Positions 7,899 to 16,046 of a DNA stretch of 64,000 nt are shown piece after piece. The position numbers were made by a program, and so were the translations under genes. Source of the DNA: SIG607 sp045586405. GTDB lineage: Bacteria; Bacillota; Clostridia; Oscillospirales; Acutalibacteraceae. The stretch spans positions 1-64,000 of the forward strand of contig JAZNAG010000089.1 of the NCBI GenBank assembly GCA_045586405.1, given 5' to 3'. Numbering within the stretch: the first letter of the stretch is position 1; each line of letters opens with the position of its first letter. The notes below the pieces were generated by a model. It ran no database searches, was not told the origin of the DNA, and saw only the letters and a program-made list of their open reading frames with translations.

Positions 7899-8164
7899 GA
7901 TGGATACTCTCCGTCGGCATTTTTTCGAACACTCCGAGTGTTACCGAAAAAATCACCTTACTCGAGACTTCACAGTCCGCAAATGTCATCGCACCTTTGC
8001 GGCTGCTTCGACGAACCCAATGCTTCTCCTATACTATCCTCTCCCACCAAAACGAAAAACCACCCAAAAGGGTGGTTTCGTTTTGTCTATGGGCTACAAA
8101 AAAGATATTTTTGCCGTTTTCGCGTATGAATTCGAACTCTCACATTGTTGCTCAACGGTAAATT
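7899..8164. other. non-coding decayed stretch with tRNA-end-like sequence and hairpin
   Basis: About 265 bases without a convincing gene. Short open frames exist but have no ribosome sites or recognisable domains. Bases 8036-8049 (ATCCTCTCCCACCA) are identical to the 3' end plus CCA of the tRNA-Tyr gene at 12448-12461, but in the opposite orientation. A hairpin follows at once. A T-loop-like TTCGAAT is on the minus strand near 8130-8136. The stretch may be the remains of a tRNA gene or an integration boundary at the edge of the accessory island. Confidence 0.4.
8049..8084. terminator. terminator-like hairpin
   Basis: Inner stem ACCACCC/GGGTGGT with AAAA loop, extended by AAAACGAA/TTCGTTTT. 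It can end transcripts from the zinc-ribbon gene on the minus strand or from the plus strand. Confidence 0.65.
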
Positions 8165-10066
8165 TTATTTGCTAAATTCATCATCATCGGCATTCCTTAA
8201 AACATACTTTTTCATTAGCGTTTTTTGCTCTCTTCTACACACACGAGAGATGGTGCCATTCGCTTTTTTGCTATCTAAACCCAAGTAATCACAAACAGCC
8301 TTAACGCTATCAAAAGTTGCAATGAATGCAAAAGTATCGGCATCATACATATTTATTTGACGTTGCCCCTTTTGCGCTTTATAGCACTCGGGACACCCTC
8401 TGCCGTTTACTCGGTTGCAAACTTTTGCCTCCCATTCGTGCCCATGTTCACATATCCACCAAAATTTCTTATTACTGTGTGCTGTAACATGCGTAGGTAA
8501 TGCATCTCCGTTTTTTGGATAGTTCCACGTTTTAGCGACATCAGGGCAAACGGTTGATAAATCATTAAAGCCTACTAATACTTTTTTGCCGGCACAAATT
8601 GGACATCCTTCGCCTCGCACACGTTTTAATATTGACTTAGTGTAGCTGTGTCCTTTTTCACACTTCCAATATACAACCCTTTCGCCACCACCAAAGATTT
8701 CTGATGGATTGACATCGTTTTTTTCATAATCCCAATATTTGAGCAGCTCTGGATGTTTTGTTGTTAAATCATTACCATCATATTTTAAAAGATTGCGATG
8801 CTTAGAACACACGCTTCCCTCAGCAATTTTGCTGGGCAACGCCAAATATGATCTATTGCATATTTTGCATTTCCAATAAAATCGCTGTCCTGTACCGAGT
8901 GTAACCATTTCAGGTGTTATAGAACCGTTTTTCTCATAATCCCATCTTTCAACTAAATCTGGTCTTACAGCGGCAATACTATTTTCTTTTCGCAAGATAA
9001 CATATTGGTTTTTGATAGCAATAGAATCTCTTGAACAATCAACATCAATCAATACGTCAGGGCAAATTGATCTAAGCACATCTCGTATAAGGTGGGTCAA
9101 ATCATTAAAAGATGTTCTTTCATGAATATAAAAATCTGCTTGATTCTTTTCTTCGGTGCGTTTGTATTCTTTTATAACAAACAATGTGATACCGATAGAT
9201 TCGAAAAACTCCTTTTTGCGAATATCCTTTTCCGACTTTTCTTTATGAGAATAATATCCGTTATATTCAATTCCAATGTTTTTAGACGGAATAAATATAT
9301 CAATTTCTCGTCCTTCAAATATATATCTGTTTATGGTATCATTAAATGCTTGCTTAAGATAGAAATAAATGGCTTGCTCGGGAAAAGATGTTTGACTTTG
9401 CTGTGCACAAATAGGGCAGCCCTGTCTATTGCTACGTTGCTTGATGGACATCAAATAATCATCATGACCAAGTGGGCAAACCCAATATACTTTTTTGTTC
9501 GAATGTGCTGTAACCTCGGTGGGCTTAATTGTGTTTTTCTTACTCCACTCAGCCGCCAAATCAGGTAGCTGTGATTGCAAATCATTATAGCCGATAAGTA
9601 CTTTTTGATTTGCACAATACGGACATGAAGAACCTCTTAATGTGCGATTCGCAATATATGCTTCATATTCACCACCGCATTTTTTGCATTTCCATTTTAC
9701 TTTCACATTAGAACCTGCAACACATGTGTAAGGAGTAAATTTGGGATCATCACAACTTATCCATTCTTCAACCAATTCAGGGTGCGTTTCCGCTAAGACC
9801 TTTTTCCCTTTAATATATCTTTCACGGTCAATCGAGGTTCTCCATTCATCATAACATTGCGGACAAATTCTTTCACCTTTGACTCTTGATCGTATTTCTT
9901 GTTCAAACTTTATCTTATGGTTGGCGCATATCCAAAACGCATACTTGTGAGAACCTGTTGTCAATTTGCAAGGATCGAGACCGATTGCGTTGTTTTTCTC
10001 CCAGTCCCACTCAACCATGAGTTGAGCGTCGTCAATTACAAATTCTTTTTCCTTTTTGACGGTCAT
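8165..10066 (-). CDS. six-zinc-ribbon protein with Vsr-like nuclease and NUMOD1-like domain
   Basis: A 633-residue soluble protein. Six repeats of the probable zinc-ribbon type (DUF4379; W-x-YEKN ... WkC..gH.w ... R..g.gCP.C) lie at about 18-72, 95-152, 165-221, 366-422, 438-492 and 508-562. Between repeats 3 and 4 is a PD-(D/E)xK, Vsr-like nuclease domain (about 225-335) with FPEQAIYFYL, EIDIFIP (D256) and IGIEYNG (E267). Residues 568-625 resemble NUMOD1, a DNA-binding module of homing endonucleases. It is probably a DNA-binding nuclease of mobile or defence type; the target is unknown. Repeat 4 has C-x-x-H in place of the last CxxC. The gene starts 15 nt after the HNH-like gene, with AGGGGG as ribosome site. 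Confidence 0.7.
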   Translation of the reverse strand: MTVKKEKEFVIDDAQLMVEWDWEKNNAIGLDPCKLTTGSHKYAFWICANHKIKFEQEIRSRVKGERICPQCYDEWRTSIDRERYIKGKKVLAETHPELVEEWISCDDPKFTPYTCVAGSNVKVKWKCKKCGGEYEAYIANRTLRGSSCPYCANQKVLIGYNDLQSQLPDLAAEWSKKNTIKPTEVTAHSNKKVYWVCPLGHDDYLMSIKQRSNRQGCPICAQQSQTSFPEQAIYFYLKQAFNDTINRYIFEGREIDIFIPSKNIGIEYNGYYSHKEKSEKDIRKKEFFESIGITLFVIKEYKRTEEKNQADFYIHERTSFNDLTHLIRDVLRSICPDVLIDVDCSRDSIAIKNQYVILRKENSIAAVRPDLVERWDYEKNGSITPEMVTLGTGQRFYWKCKICNRSYLALPSKIAEGSVCSKHRNLLKYDGNDLTTKHPELLKYWDYEKNDVNPSEIFGGGERVVYWKCEKGHSYTKSILKRVRGEGCPICAGKKVLVGFNDLSTVCPDVAKTWNYPKNGDALPTHVTAHSNKKFWWICEHGHEWEAKVCNRVNGRGCPECYKAQKGQRQINMYDADTFAFIATFDSVKAVCDYLGLDSKKANGTISRVCRREQKTLMKKYVLRNADDDEFSK

Positions 10067-10081
10067 CTTATCCCCCTGCTT

Positions 10082-10996
10082 TTACAATGTTTCTCTATCT
10101 GTTTTTAGAAAATCTTCAGCTTCATTTATTCCTTTTTGTATTTCTGCTTTAGTTCGATAATCAAGCGGAACCCATGTATTCATTTCATAAACAAATATAG
10201 GCATCCGGACACTCGCAACATCATCATAATTACAGTTTGCAAAATTAGTTATATCAACACCTTTATATTCTAAATCCTCCGTAGGATTAAAATATAATAT
10301 AAAGCCGAGAGGAAAGGTTGATATTTCGCTTGAAATAGAGAAAGTGTTATTCTCGATTTTCATAACGCTTGATAACCCATTTAATTTGTGCAAGCTACTT
10401 TTGGTAACGTACATGCAAACCTTAAATTTCTTACTATCTAAACCGCTTGCGTTTTTATCGAGAACAAATCTTCTAAGTTCATCAACCAATTTTGATGCTT
10501 GATATAAACTCTTTTTAGATTCAATCATCATTTGCACGAGCGGGTTATCCTGCGAAGGTATTTCTTGTTCTGTCATATTATAAGCTCGTAAAGACTCTTG
10601 ATTATTAACCGAACAAAACATACAAATAACCTGTTTAATAAAACGCAAAGGATACATCTCTTTTATTTCAATGCACTGGGGAAAATTGGCTGATGTAATC
10701 TGCGACAGAGCTTCAACAAAAATGTGAGAAATCTTTTTATATTCCTTTACATACCATACGCCTGCCGTGCTATTACACACAGAACATAACGAATATTTCC
10801 CCATACCTCTTTGTAAATTGTTGTAAGGTAAATGCTTCAAATCCCAAGGAACGGTAGTCTTTCCGATAAAATCTTTTCCAGAAACAGCCCTCGCAGAGAA
10901 TTTATTAAATGCTGATCTTGGAGGAATGTGCTCGAATGATAAATCATCAAAGTATTCACCGCATAACGCACAAAATCCTGGATGCTTTTTCGCCAT
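10082..10996 (-). CDS. HNH-like zinc protein, putative endonuclease
   Basis: A 304-residue protein whose N-terminal third looks like an HNH/zinc-finger nuclease: C9 and C12 (CALC), EHIPP at 22-26 with candidate catalytic His23, then C71 and C74 with Asn75 (CSVCN). The rest has no motif I recognise. A strong AGGAGG precedes the ATG. The zinc-ribbon nuclease gene follows after 15 nt, so the two form an operon. Their pairing, the IS3 gene upstream and the tRNAs nearby point to an accessory island; a defence or DNA-mobility role is inference. Confidence 0.6.
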   Translation of the reverse strand: MAKKHPGFCALCGEYFDDLSFEHIPPRSAFNKFSARAVSGKDFIGKTTVPWDLKHLPYNNLQRGMGKYSLCSVCNSTAGVWYVKEYKKISHIFVEALSQITSANFPQCIEIKEMYPLRFIKQVICMFCSVNNQESLRAYNMTEQEIPSQDNPLVQMMIESKKSLYQASKLVDELRRFVLDKNASGLDSKKFKVCMYVTKSSLHKLNGLSSVMKIENNTFSISSEISTFPLGFILYFNPTEDLEYKGVDITNFANCNYDDVASVRMPIFVYEMNTWVPLDYRTKAEIQKGINEAEDFLKTDRETL

Positions 10997-11110
10997 ATTT
11001 TCCTCCTCGACTTAGTTTACAATAATTATATCACATTTTATTATTTCTTTCAATTCCTACATAAAATGTCGTAAAATTGTTTCAATGCATTCAATATAGG
11101 AGTTGAAAAT

Positions 11111-12250
11111 ATGAGAACTTACACACAAGAAGAAAAGCAAGCGGTCATTGACCGTGTTATATCCGGTGAGCCGTCTGCGAGTATCCTCGCTGACACCGGT
11201 ATACCCAAAAGTACATTTTATGGCTGGGTGCGTGCTTACCGTGACGAACTGGAAGCGGGCAAACGAAAGGAGGTCAATGTCCGCAATTTTCATTTGCTTG
11301 AAAACAAGGTCGCACGTTTGGAAGATATCGTCGAAATTCTCAAATCTGCAACCTGCACGCCGAAGTCACCATTAAAGCAGCGATTATATGCCGCCGAGCA
11401 GCTTTACGGCAAATATAACGTGCGTGTAATCTGCGATGCGTTTGATATTCCCCGAGGAACATTTTATAACCACGTTCTCCGCAATAAGAAAGACAACACG
11501 TGGTATGCAAAACGCAAAGAGGAATTGCGGCTTCGCATACAGGAGATCTACGACGAAAGCAATCAGATCTTCGGTGCGGCTAAAATTGCGGCAGTTATGA
11601 AAAGTGAAGGCTTCAAGGTAAGCAATGAAATGGTGCGCACGCTTATGCGTGATATGGGATTGGTCAGCATCCGTCAGTCGGCGAAGAAACTTTACGAGGA
11701 CGAAGGGCGCAAGTATAAAAATCACCTTAACCAGGAGTTCGACACGTGCAAGCCTAACGAAGTGTGGGTTAGTGATGTTACCTATTTCAAGTACGGTGAA
11801 AACGCTTATTACATTTGCGTGATTATCGACCTGTACTCCCGCATGGTCGTGGGTTATAAAATTGGAAAGACCAACAGCACGCAGCTTGTAAAGTCGACTT
11901 TTCAGATTGCCTATAAAGCACGTAAGCCGGATTCAAGTTTGATCTTCCATACAGACCGTGGCGGTAACTATCGTTCCAAGACGATGAACGACTATATGAG
12001 CTCACTACACATCACGCACTCCTTTTCGCGTGCGCACGTGCCGTATGACAATTCTGTAATGGAATCGTTCTTTGCTTCTTTGAAGCGCGAGGAATTATAT
12101 CGCACGAAATACCGTTCGGAGGCAGACTTCCGAAGTGCGGTGGACAAGTACATAATTTTCTACAATAGCAAACGCCCACACCGAAAATTGCAATACAAGA
12201 CTCCCGAACAGAAGGAAGAGGAATATGCCTTGAAGGACGCGGGTTTATAA
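11111..12250 (+). CDS. IS3 family transposase, single-frame form
   Basis: A 379-residue transposase in one reading frame, whereas most IS3 members need a frameshift between OrfA and OrfB. The N-terminal HTH is EEKQAVIDRV...IPKSTFYGWV (7-40), a second HTH_21-like region is near 135-190, and the rve integrase core carries D222 (VSDVTY), D282 (HTDRGG) and E318 (NSVMESF), with the expected D-35-E spacing. All catalytic residues are present, so it may be active. By eye the base composition is richer in G+C than the flanking genes, suggesting recent arrival. The ends could not be fixed; a 9-bp inverted repeat lies upstream at 11033-11041/11061-11069. Confidence 0.9.
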   Translation: MRTYTQEEKQAVIDRVISGEPSASILADTGIPKSTFYGWVRAYRDELEAGKRKEVNVRNFHLLENKVARLEDIVEILKSATCTPKSPLKQRLYAAEQLYGKYNVRVICDAFDIPRGTFYNHVLRNKKDNTWYAKRKEELRLRIQEIYDESNQIFGAAKIAAVMKSEGFKVSNEMVRTLMRDMGLVSIRQSAKKLYEDEGRKYKNHLNQEFDTCKPNEVWVSDVTYFKYGENAYYICVIIDLYSRMVVGYKIGKTNSTQLVKSTFQIAYKARKPDSSLIFHTDRGGNYRSKTMNDYMSSLHITHSFSRAHVPYDNSVMESFFASLKREELYRTKYRSEADFRSAVDKYIIFYNSKRPHRKLQYKTPEQKEEEYALKDAGL

Positions 12251-12259
12251 GACACGTGC

Positions 12260-12340
12260 AGTCGGACTAAGGGGTTCGAAAAGGTTTGCTTTTATATCTT
12301 CGGATTGTAAAATTTGCGTTTTTCTATTTTTAGTCCGGCT
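12260..12340. repeat. imperfect inverted repeat downstream of the IS3 gene
   Basis: AGTCGGACTAA (12260-12270) pairs with TTAGTCCGGCT (12330-12340) with one mismatch. It may be part of the right end of the insertion sequence. No matching left end was found. Confidence 0.4.
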
Positions 12341-12393
12341 GACAAAAAGAAAATGCGACCTCGAAAAGCCGCATAAATACTGGATTTTATAAT

Positions 12394-12444
12394 AAAAACA
12401 CCATTGAGTCCGAACTTGGGGGTTCAGATTTCAATGGTGTTTTT
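12394..12444 (-). terminator. terminator of the tRNA operon
   Basis: Long stem AAAACACCATTGA/TCAATGGTGTTTT with a nested GAAC/GTTC, followed by T residues on the minus strand just after the tRNA-Tyr CCA. Confidence 0.8.
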
Positions 12445-12447
12445 AGA

Positions 12448-12532
12448 TGGTGGGAGAGGATGGATTCGAACCATCGAAGTCAGAGACAACAGATTTACAG
12501 TCTGCCCCCTTTGGCCACTCGGGAACTCTCCC
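12448..12532 (-). tRNA. tRNA-Tyr (GTA), CCA encoded
   Basis: Type II tRNA with long variable arm. Acceptor GGGAGAG/CTCTCCC, anticodon loop CTGTAAA (GTA), T loop TTCGAAT, discriminator A and genomic CCA at 12448-12450. It is second in a minus-strand Thr-Tyr pair. Confidence 0.95.
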
Positions 12533-12568
12533 ATATTCAGTTTACGCTTTGGAAGTTCATTTACCACC

Positions 12569-12763
12569 AAAATGGAGCTGGTGGACGGACGAAGTTTTTT
12601 CTGACGAAAAACCTTCCGCGCTTGGTCACCGCACACATTGTGCAGTACCGACCTTCGCGCTGCGGCGCTTAAAACAATTATCAATTGTTTTCTTAACGCA
12701 CCTTACCCTCTTAGGTTTCAAGTCCGAAAAAGGTCAGCTCAAAAATGGAGCTGGTGGACGGAC
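12569..12763. repeat. 22-bp direct repeat of the tRNA-Thr 3' end bracketing about 150 bp
   Basis: Bases 12569-12590 and 12742-12763 are identical. The second copy is the 3' end of tRNA-Thr plus CCA and a few flanking bases; the first is a copy without the rest of the tRNA. Between them are about 150 bases with no gene and one strong hairpin (AAAACAATT/AATTGTTTT, 12671-12691). Duplication of a tRNA 3' end is the usual scar of tRNA-targeted integration. Confidence 0.75.
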
Positions 12764-12821
12764 TTGAACCCCCGACCTGCTGATTACAAATCAGCTGCTC
12801 TACCAACTGAGCTACACCAGC
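12746..12821 (-). tRNA. tRNA-Thr (TGT), CCA encoded
   Basis: Cloverleaf with acceptor GCTGGTG/CACCAGC, D arm AGCTCAGTTGGTAGAGC, anticodon loop TTTGTAA (TGT), T loop TTCAAGT, discriminator T and genomic CCA at 12746-12748. First gene after the promoter at 12841-12869. Confidence 0.95.
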
Positions 12822-12840
12822 AAATTTAGAACGCTAAAAT

Positions 12841-12869
12841 AATATACCATAATAGTTTGACAAAGTCAA
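12841..12869 (-). promoter_or_regulatory. promoter of the tRNA-Thr/tRNA-Tyr operon
   Basis: Minus-strand TTGACT (plus 12864-12869), 17-bp spacer, TATATT (plus 12841-12846), 20 nt before the tRNA-Thr 5' end. Confidence 0.75.
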
Positions 12870-12951
12870 GCATTTTTTTGAAACAATAAAATGTATTTTT
12901 TAAAAAAGTTTTGTCAACAATAAGAGTGAAAAAATTTAAGGAGTTGTTTTT

Positions 12952-14289
12952 ATGAAAAGAATCTCATCAGTATTCATTTGTTTGCTTTTAATTTTCACTA
13001 TGTGCTTTTCTCTTTCGGGTTGCAGTAAAAAGAGTGAGGGGATTTATTTCCTCAATTTTAAGCCCGAATCGGCAAAGGCATACGAGAAAATTGCAAAGGC
13101 ATACGAAAAGGAAACGGGAATTCCCGTAAAGGTAGTAACTGCGGCGGCTAACACCTATGAACAGACTTTAAAAAGTGAGGTTGCAAAAAACGATGCGCCC
13201 ACTATCTTTCAGGTAAACGGTCCTATCGGTTATCAGTCCTGGAAGGAATATTGCGCCGATCTTACCGATACAAAGCTATACAGTCTTCTCAGCGACAAAA
13301 GTCTTGCTATAAAAAACGAAGGCAAGGTATATGCCGTTCCTTATGTTGTGGAGGGTTACGGAATTATATACAACGGCGCTATTTTGAAAAAGTATTTTGA
13401 TTTGCCCGATAAAAAAACCTCTATTAACAGTGTCAGCGAAATAAATACCTTTGAAAAACTTAAAGCGGTTGTTGAGGACATGACAGAAAATAAAACCGCC
13501 TTGGGCATAGACGGTGTTTTTGCCTCTACCTCACTGTCCAGCGGTGAAGACTGGCGTTGGCAGAGTCACCTTGCAAATATACCTCTTTATTATGAAATTT
13601 ATGAGGGTAATCCTGATATAGATCCTACAGTAGCTATGGTTAAGGCAGCTAATATAGACTTTAAATATTCTGAAAATTATAAAAATATTTTTGACCTTTA
13701 CACCGAAAATTCTGTTACCGGTAAAAATCTTTTAGGCTCTAAATCGGTTAACGATTCAATGGCGGAATTTGCACTTTCTAAATGTGCTATGGTGCAAAAC
13801 GGCACTTGGGCTTGGTCTCAGATTAAAGATGTAAACGGTAACACAGTAAAGGCTGAGGATATCGGTATGCTGCCTATATATATGGGAATGGCAGATGAAG
13901 ATAAAACAGGCATTTGTATAGGTACCGAAAACTATCTTGCGGTAAACAGCAAGGTAAGTGCGGAAAAACAGCAGAAGTCTATTGATTTTCTGAACTGGCT
14001 TTTCAGCAGCGAAACAGGCAAAAAGTATGTAACCGAGGAACTGGGATTTGCCACTCCCTTTAATTCATTTACCGAAAGCGAACAGCCGGATGATCCTCTG
14101 GCAAAAGAAATGTTCCGTTATATGAATGATGAAAATACAAAAATTATTCCTTGGGTGTTTGCAGGATTCCCGAGTGAAGAATTCAAAACCACCTTTGGTG
14201 ATTCTCTTCTTCAGTATGCGCAGGGAAATATAACCTTTGAAAAACTGAAAGAAACGGTTAAAAATAAATGGCAAAGTGAGAGAAAATAA
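12952..14289 (+). CDS. carbohydrate ABC transporter substrate-binding lipoprotein
   Basis: A 445-residue family 1 solute-binding protein. The N terminus is a lipoprotein signal ending in LSGC (Cys about 24), so the protein is anchored outside the membrane. The body reads like maltose/multiple-sugar binding proteins: AKAYEKETGIPVKVVTAA, PTIFQVNG, YAVPYVVEGYGIIYN, and WLFSSETGKKYV near the end. It captures an oligosaccharide or sugar and hands it to the two permeases directly downstream. Its ribosome site is AAGGAG. The permease ATG follows its stop without a gap. The sugar is unknown. Confidence 0.9.
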   Translation: MKRISSVFICLLLIFTMCFSLSGCSKKSEGIYFLNFKPESAKAYEKIAKAYEKETGIPVKVVTAAANTYEQTLKSEVAKNDAPTIFQVNGPIGYQSWKEYCADLTDTKLYSLLSDKSLAIKNEGKVYAVPYVVEGYGIIYNGAILKKYFDLPDKKTSINSVSEINTFEKLKAVVEDMTENKTALGIDGVFASTSLSSGEDWRWQSHLANIPLYYEIYEGNPDIDPTVAMVKAANIDFKYSENYKNIFDLYTENSVTGKNLLGSKSVNDSMAEFALSKCAMVQNGTWAWSQIKDVNGNTVKAEDIGMLPIYMGMADEDKTGICIGTENYLAVNSKVSAEKQQKSIDFLNWLFSSETGKKYVTEELGFATPFNSFTESEQPDDPLAKEMFRYMNDENTKIIPWVFAGFPSEEFKTTFGDSLLQYAQGNITFEKLKETVKNKWQSERK

Positions 14290-15135
14290 ATGCAGCCTAA
14301 ACAAATAAGAAAATATTTTCCTGTTTTTGTTTTACCCACGCTAATTTCATTTACCCTTATTTTTCTGATTCCCTTTATTGCAGGAATATATCTTTCTTTT
14401 TGCTCTTTCACTACCGTTGCCGATGCAAAGTTTATAGGCATCGAAAACTATATACTGGCTTTTTCTGACGGAAATTTCATAAGAGCCTTTCTCTTTACCC
14501 TTGTCTTTACGGTGCTTAGCGTTATTACCATAAATATATTTGCTTTCGCCTTGGCTCTGCTTTTGACCGAAAAGCTTAAGGGTACAAATTTCTTCAGAAC
14601 AATTTTCTTTATGCCAAACCTTATAGGCGGTATAGTGCTCGGATATATCTGGCAGCTTATTATAAACGGTGTGTTGCTTAAATTCAACTATTCTATAACA
14701 AGCGATGCCAAATTCGGCTTTTTTGGACTGCTTATTCTTATGAACTGGCAAATGATAGGCTATATGATGGTAATTTATATAGCAGGTATACAGAACATTC
14801 CAAATTCAGTTTTGGAAGCGGCGAAGGTAGACGGCGCCTCCTATTTTACTACCCTTAGTAAAATAATAATTCCTTCGGTTATGCCGTCAATTACAATTTG
14901 TTTGTTTTTGACTATTACAAACTCGTTCAAGCTTTTTGACCAGAACCTTGCCCTTACGGCAGGTGCGCCTGCGAAACAGACGCAAATGCTTGCCCTTGAT
15001 ATTTACAATACATTTTATTCAAGGGTAGGTTACGAGGGGGTAGGACAGGCAAAGGCGGTAGTATTTTTCATAGTTGTAGCGGTAATTGCTCTGCTTCAGC
15101 TTTATCTGACAAGTAAAAGGGAGCAGGAAGCATAA
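14290..15135 (+). CDS. sugar ABC transporter permease (MalF-like)
   Basis: A 281-residue membrane protein with six predicted segments. The EAA loop that docks the ATPase is VLEAAKVDGASYFTTLSKI followed by IIPSVMP. The N terminus FPVFVLPTLISFTLIFLIP is typical for this permease group. It forms a heterodimer channel with the next gene, which overlaps it by 1 nt. Confidence 0.92.
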   Translation: MQPKQIRKYFPVFVLPTLISFTLIFLIPFIAGIYLSFCSFTTVADAKFIGIENYILAFSDGNFIRAFLFTLVFTVLSVITINIFAFALALLLTEKLKGTNFFRTIFFMPNLIGGIVLGYIWQLIINGVLLKFNYSITSDAKFGFFGLLILMNWQMIGYMMVIYIAGIQNIPNSVLEAAKVDGASYFTTLSKIIIPSVMPSITICLFLTITNSFKLFDQNLALTAGAPAKQTQMLALDIYNTFYSRVGYEGVGQAKAVVFFIVVAVIALLQLYLTSKREQEA

Positions 15136-15971
15136 TGGAAAAAAGAAACAAAATAGCCTCTTTTATAATTTTTACTGTTTTGCTTATAGCGTCAGTTGTG
15201 TTTATTTTTCCCGTAGCGGTAGTGGTAATGAACTCTTTTAAAACAAAGTTCAATATCAGCTCTGCCCCCTTTAAGTTGCCCACTGCCGATACCTTTGCAG
15301 GTATCGAAAACTATATAGAGGGTATAACCTCCACCGATTTCCCAATGGCTTTCTTTCTGTCAATTTTTGTAACGGTGTTTTCGGTGGCTGCAATACTGTT
15401 TTTTACCTCAATGACGGCTTGGTACATTGTGAGAAGCAAGGATAAGTTTTCAAAGATTTTCTATTATCTTTTGCTTTTTTCAATGATAGTGCCTTTCCAG
15501 ATGGTTATGTTTACAATGTCTAAAACTGCAAATTTACTCCGTCTTGATAATCCGCCGGGACTTATAGTTATATATCTTGGTTTTGGCGCAGGACTTTCAG
15601 TGTTTATGTTTTGCGGCTTTATAAAATCGGTGCCTCTCGGCATTGAGGAAGCGGCTACTATTGACGGCTGTACTCCGCTTCAGACCTTCTTTCTGGTTGT
15701 TCTGCCACTTCTTAAACCTACCGCAATAACTATTGCTATTCTTGATACTATGTGGATTTGGAACGACTATTTACTACCTTATCTGACGGTAGGGCACGAC
15801 TACAAGACAATTCCCATAGCGGTGCAATATCTGAAGGGCGGATATGGCAGTATAGATATGGGTGCTATGATGGCGGTGCTGGTGCTTAGCGTTATCCCCG
15901 TAATTCTGTTCTATCTGTTCTGCCAGAAGTATATTATTAAAGGGGTAGCCGCAGGAGCAATTAAAGGATAA
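15135..15971 (+). CDS. sugar ABC transporter permease (MalG-like)
   Basis: A 278-residue membrane protein with six predicted segments and an EAA loop GIEEAATIDGCTPLQTFFLV, then VLPLLKP. It completes the channel with the MalF-like protein. No ATP-binding subunit gene follows: the next gene is mntP. As with many Firmicute CUT1 importers, a shared MsmX-type ATPase encoded elsewhere is probably used (established for the class, inferred here). Confidence 0.92.
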   Translation: MEKRNKIASFIIFTVLLIASVVFIFPVAVVVMNSFKTKFNISSAPFKLPTADTFAGIENYIEGITSTDFPMAFFLSIFVTVFSVAAILFFTSMTAWYIVRSKDKFSKIFYYLLLFSMIVPFQMVMFTMSKTANLLRLDNPPGLIVIYLGFGAGLSVFMFCGFIKSVPLGIEEAATIDGCTPLQTFFLVVLPLLKPTAITIAILDTMWIWNDYLLPYLTVGHDYKTIPIAVQYLKGGYGSIDMGAMMAVLVLSVIPVILFYLFCQKYIIKGVAAGAIKG

Positions 15972-15973
15972 TA

Positions 15974-16002
15974 TTGACTTTTATGAGCTAAAAATGTATT
16001 AT
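15974..16002 (+). promoter_or_regulatory. mntP promoter overlapping the ABC operon terminator
   Basis: TTGACT (15974-15979), 17-bp spacer, TATTAT (15997-16002). The expected start, near 16009, lies within the terminator stem of the upstream operon. Confidence 0.65.
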
Positions 16003-16005
16003 ATA

Positions 16006-16038
16006 TATAGGCATGGAATTCCCGTGCCTATATTTTTT
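16006..16038 (+). terminator. terminator of the sugar ABC operon
   Basis: Perfect arms TATAGGCA (16006-16013) and TGCCTATA (16025-16032), then six T residues. Confidence 0.65.
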
Positions 16039-16046
16039 AAGGATGG

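Noticed and set aside
7878..8175. Open frames on the plus strand after the XRE gene
   Set aside because: No ribosome sites, no recognisable domains, and they cross two terminator hairpins; composition looks non-coding.
11033..12350. Exact ends of the IS3 element at 11111-12250
   Set aside because: Only AT-rich short inverted repeats were found; no convincing matched pair of ends with a duplication.
12404..12829. Open frames across the tRNA-Tyr and tRNA-Thr genes
   Set aside because: They are translations of the tRNA genes and their spacer, not protein genes.
7600..12850. Complete prophage or conjugative element
   Set aside because: No integrase, structural, replication or mobilisation genes are present; only nuclease-like genes and a transposase.
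16003..16046. yybP-ykoY manganese riboswitch before mntP
   Set aside because: The leader is only about 40 nt and contains just the shared terminator hairpin.
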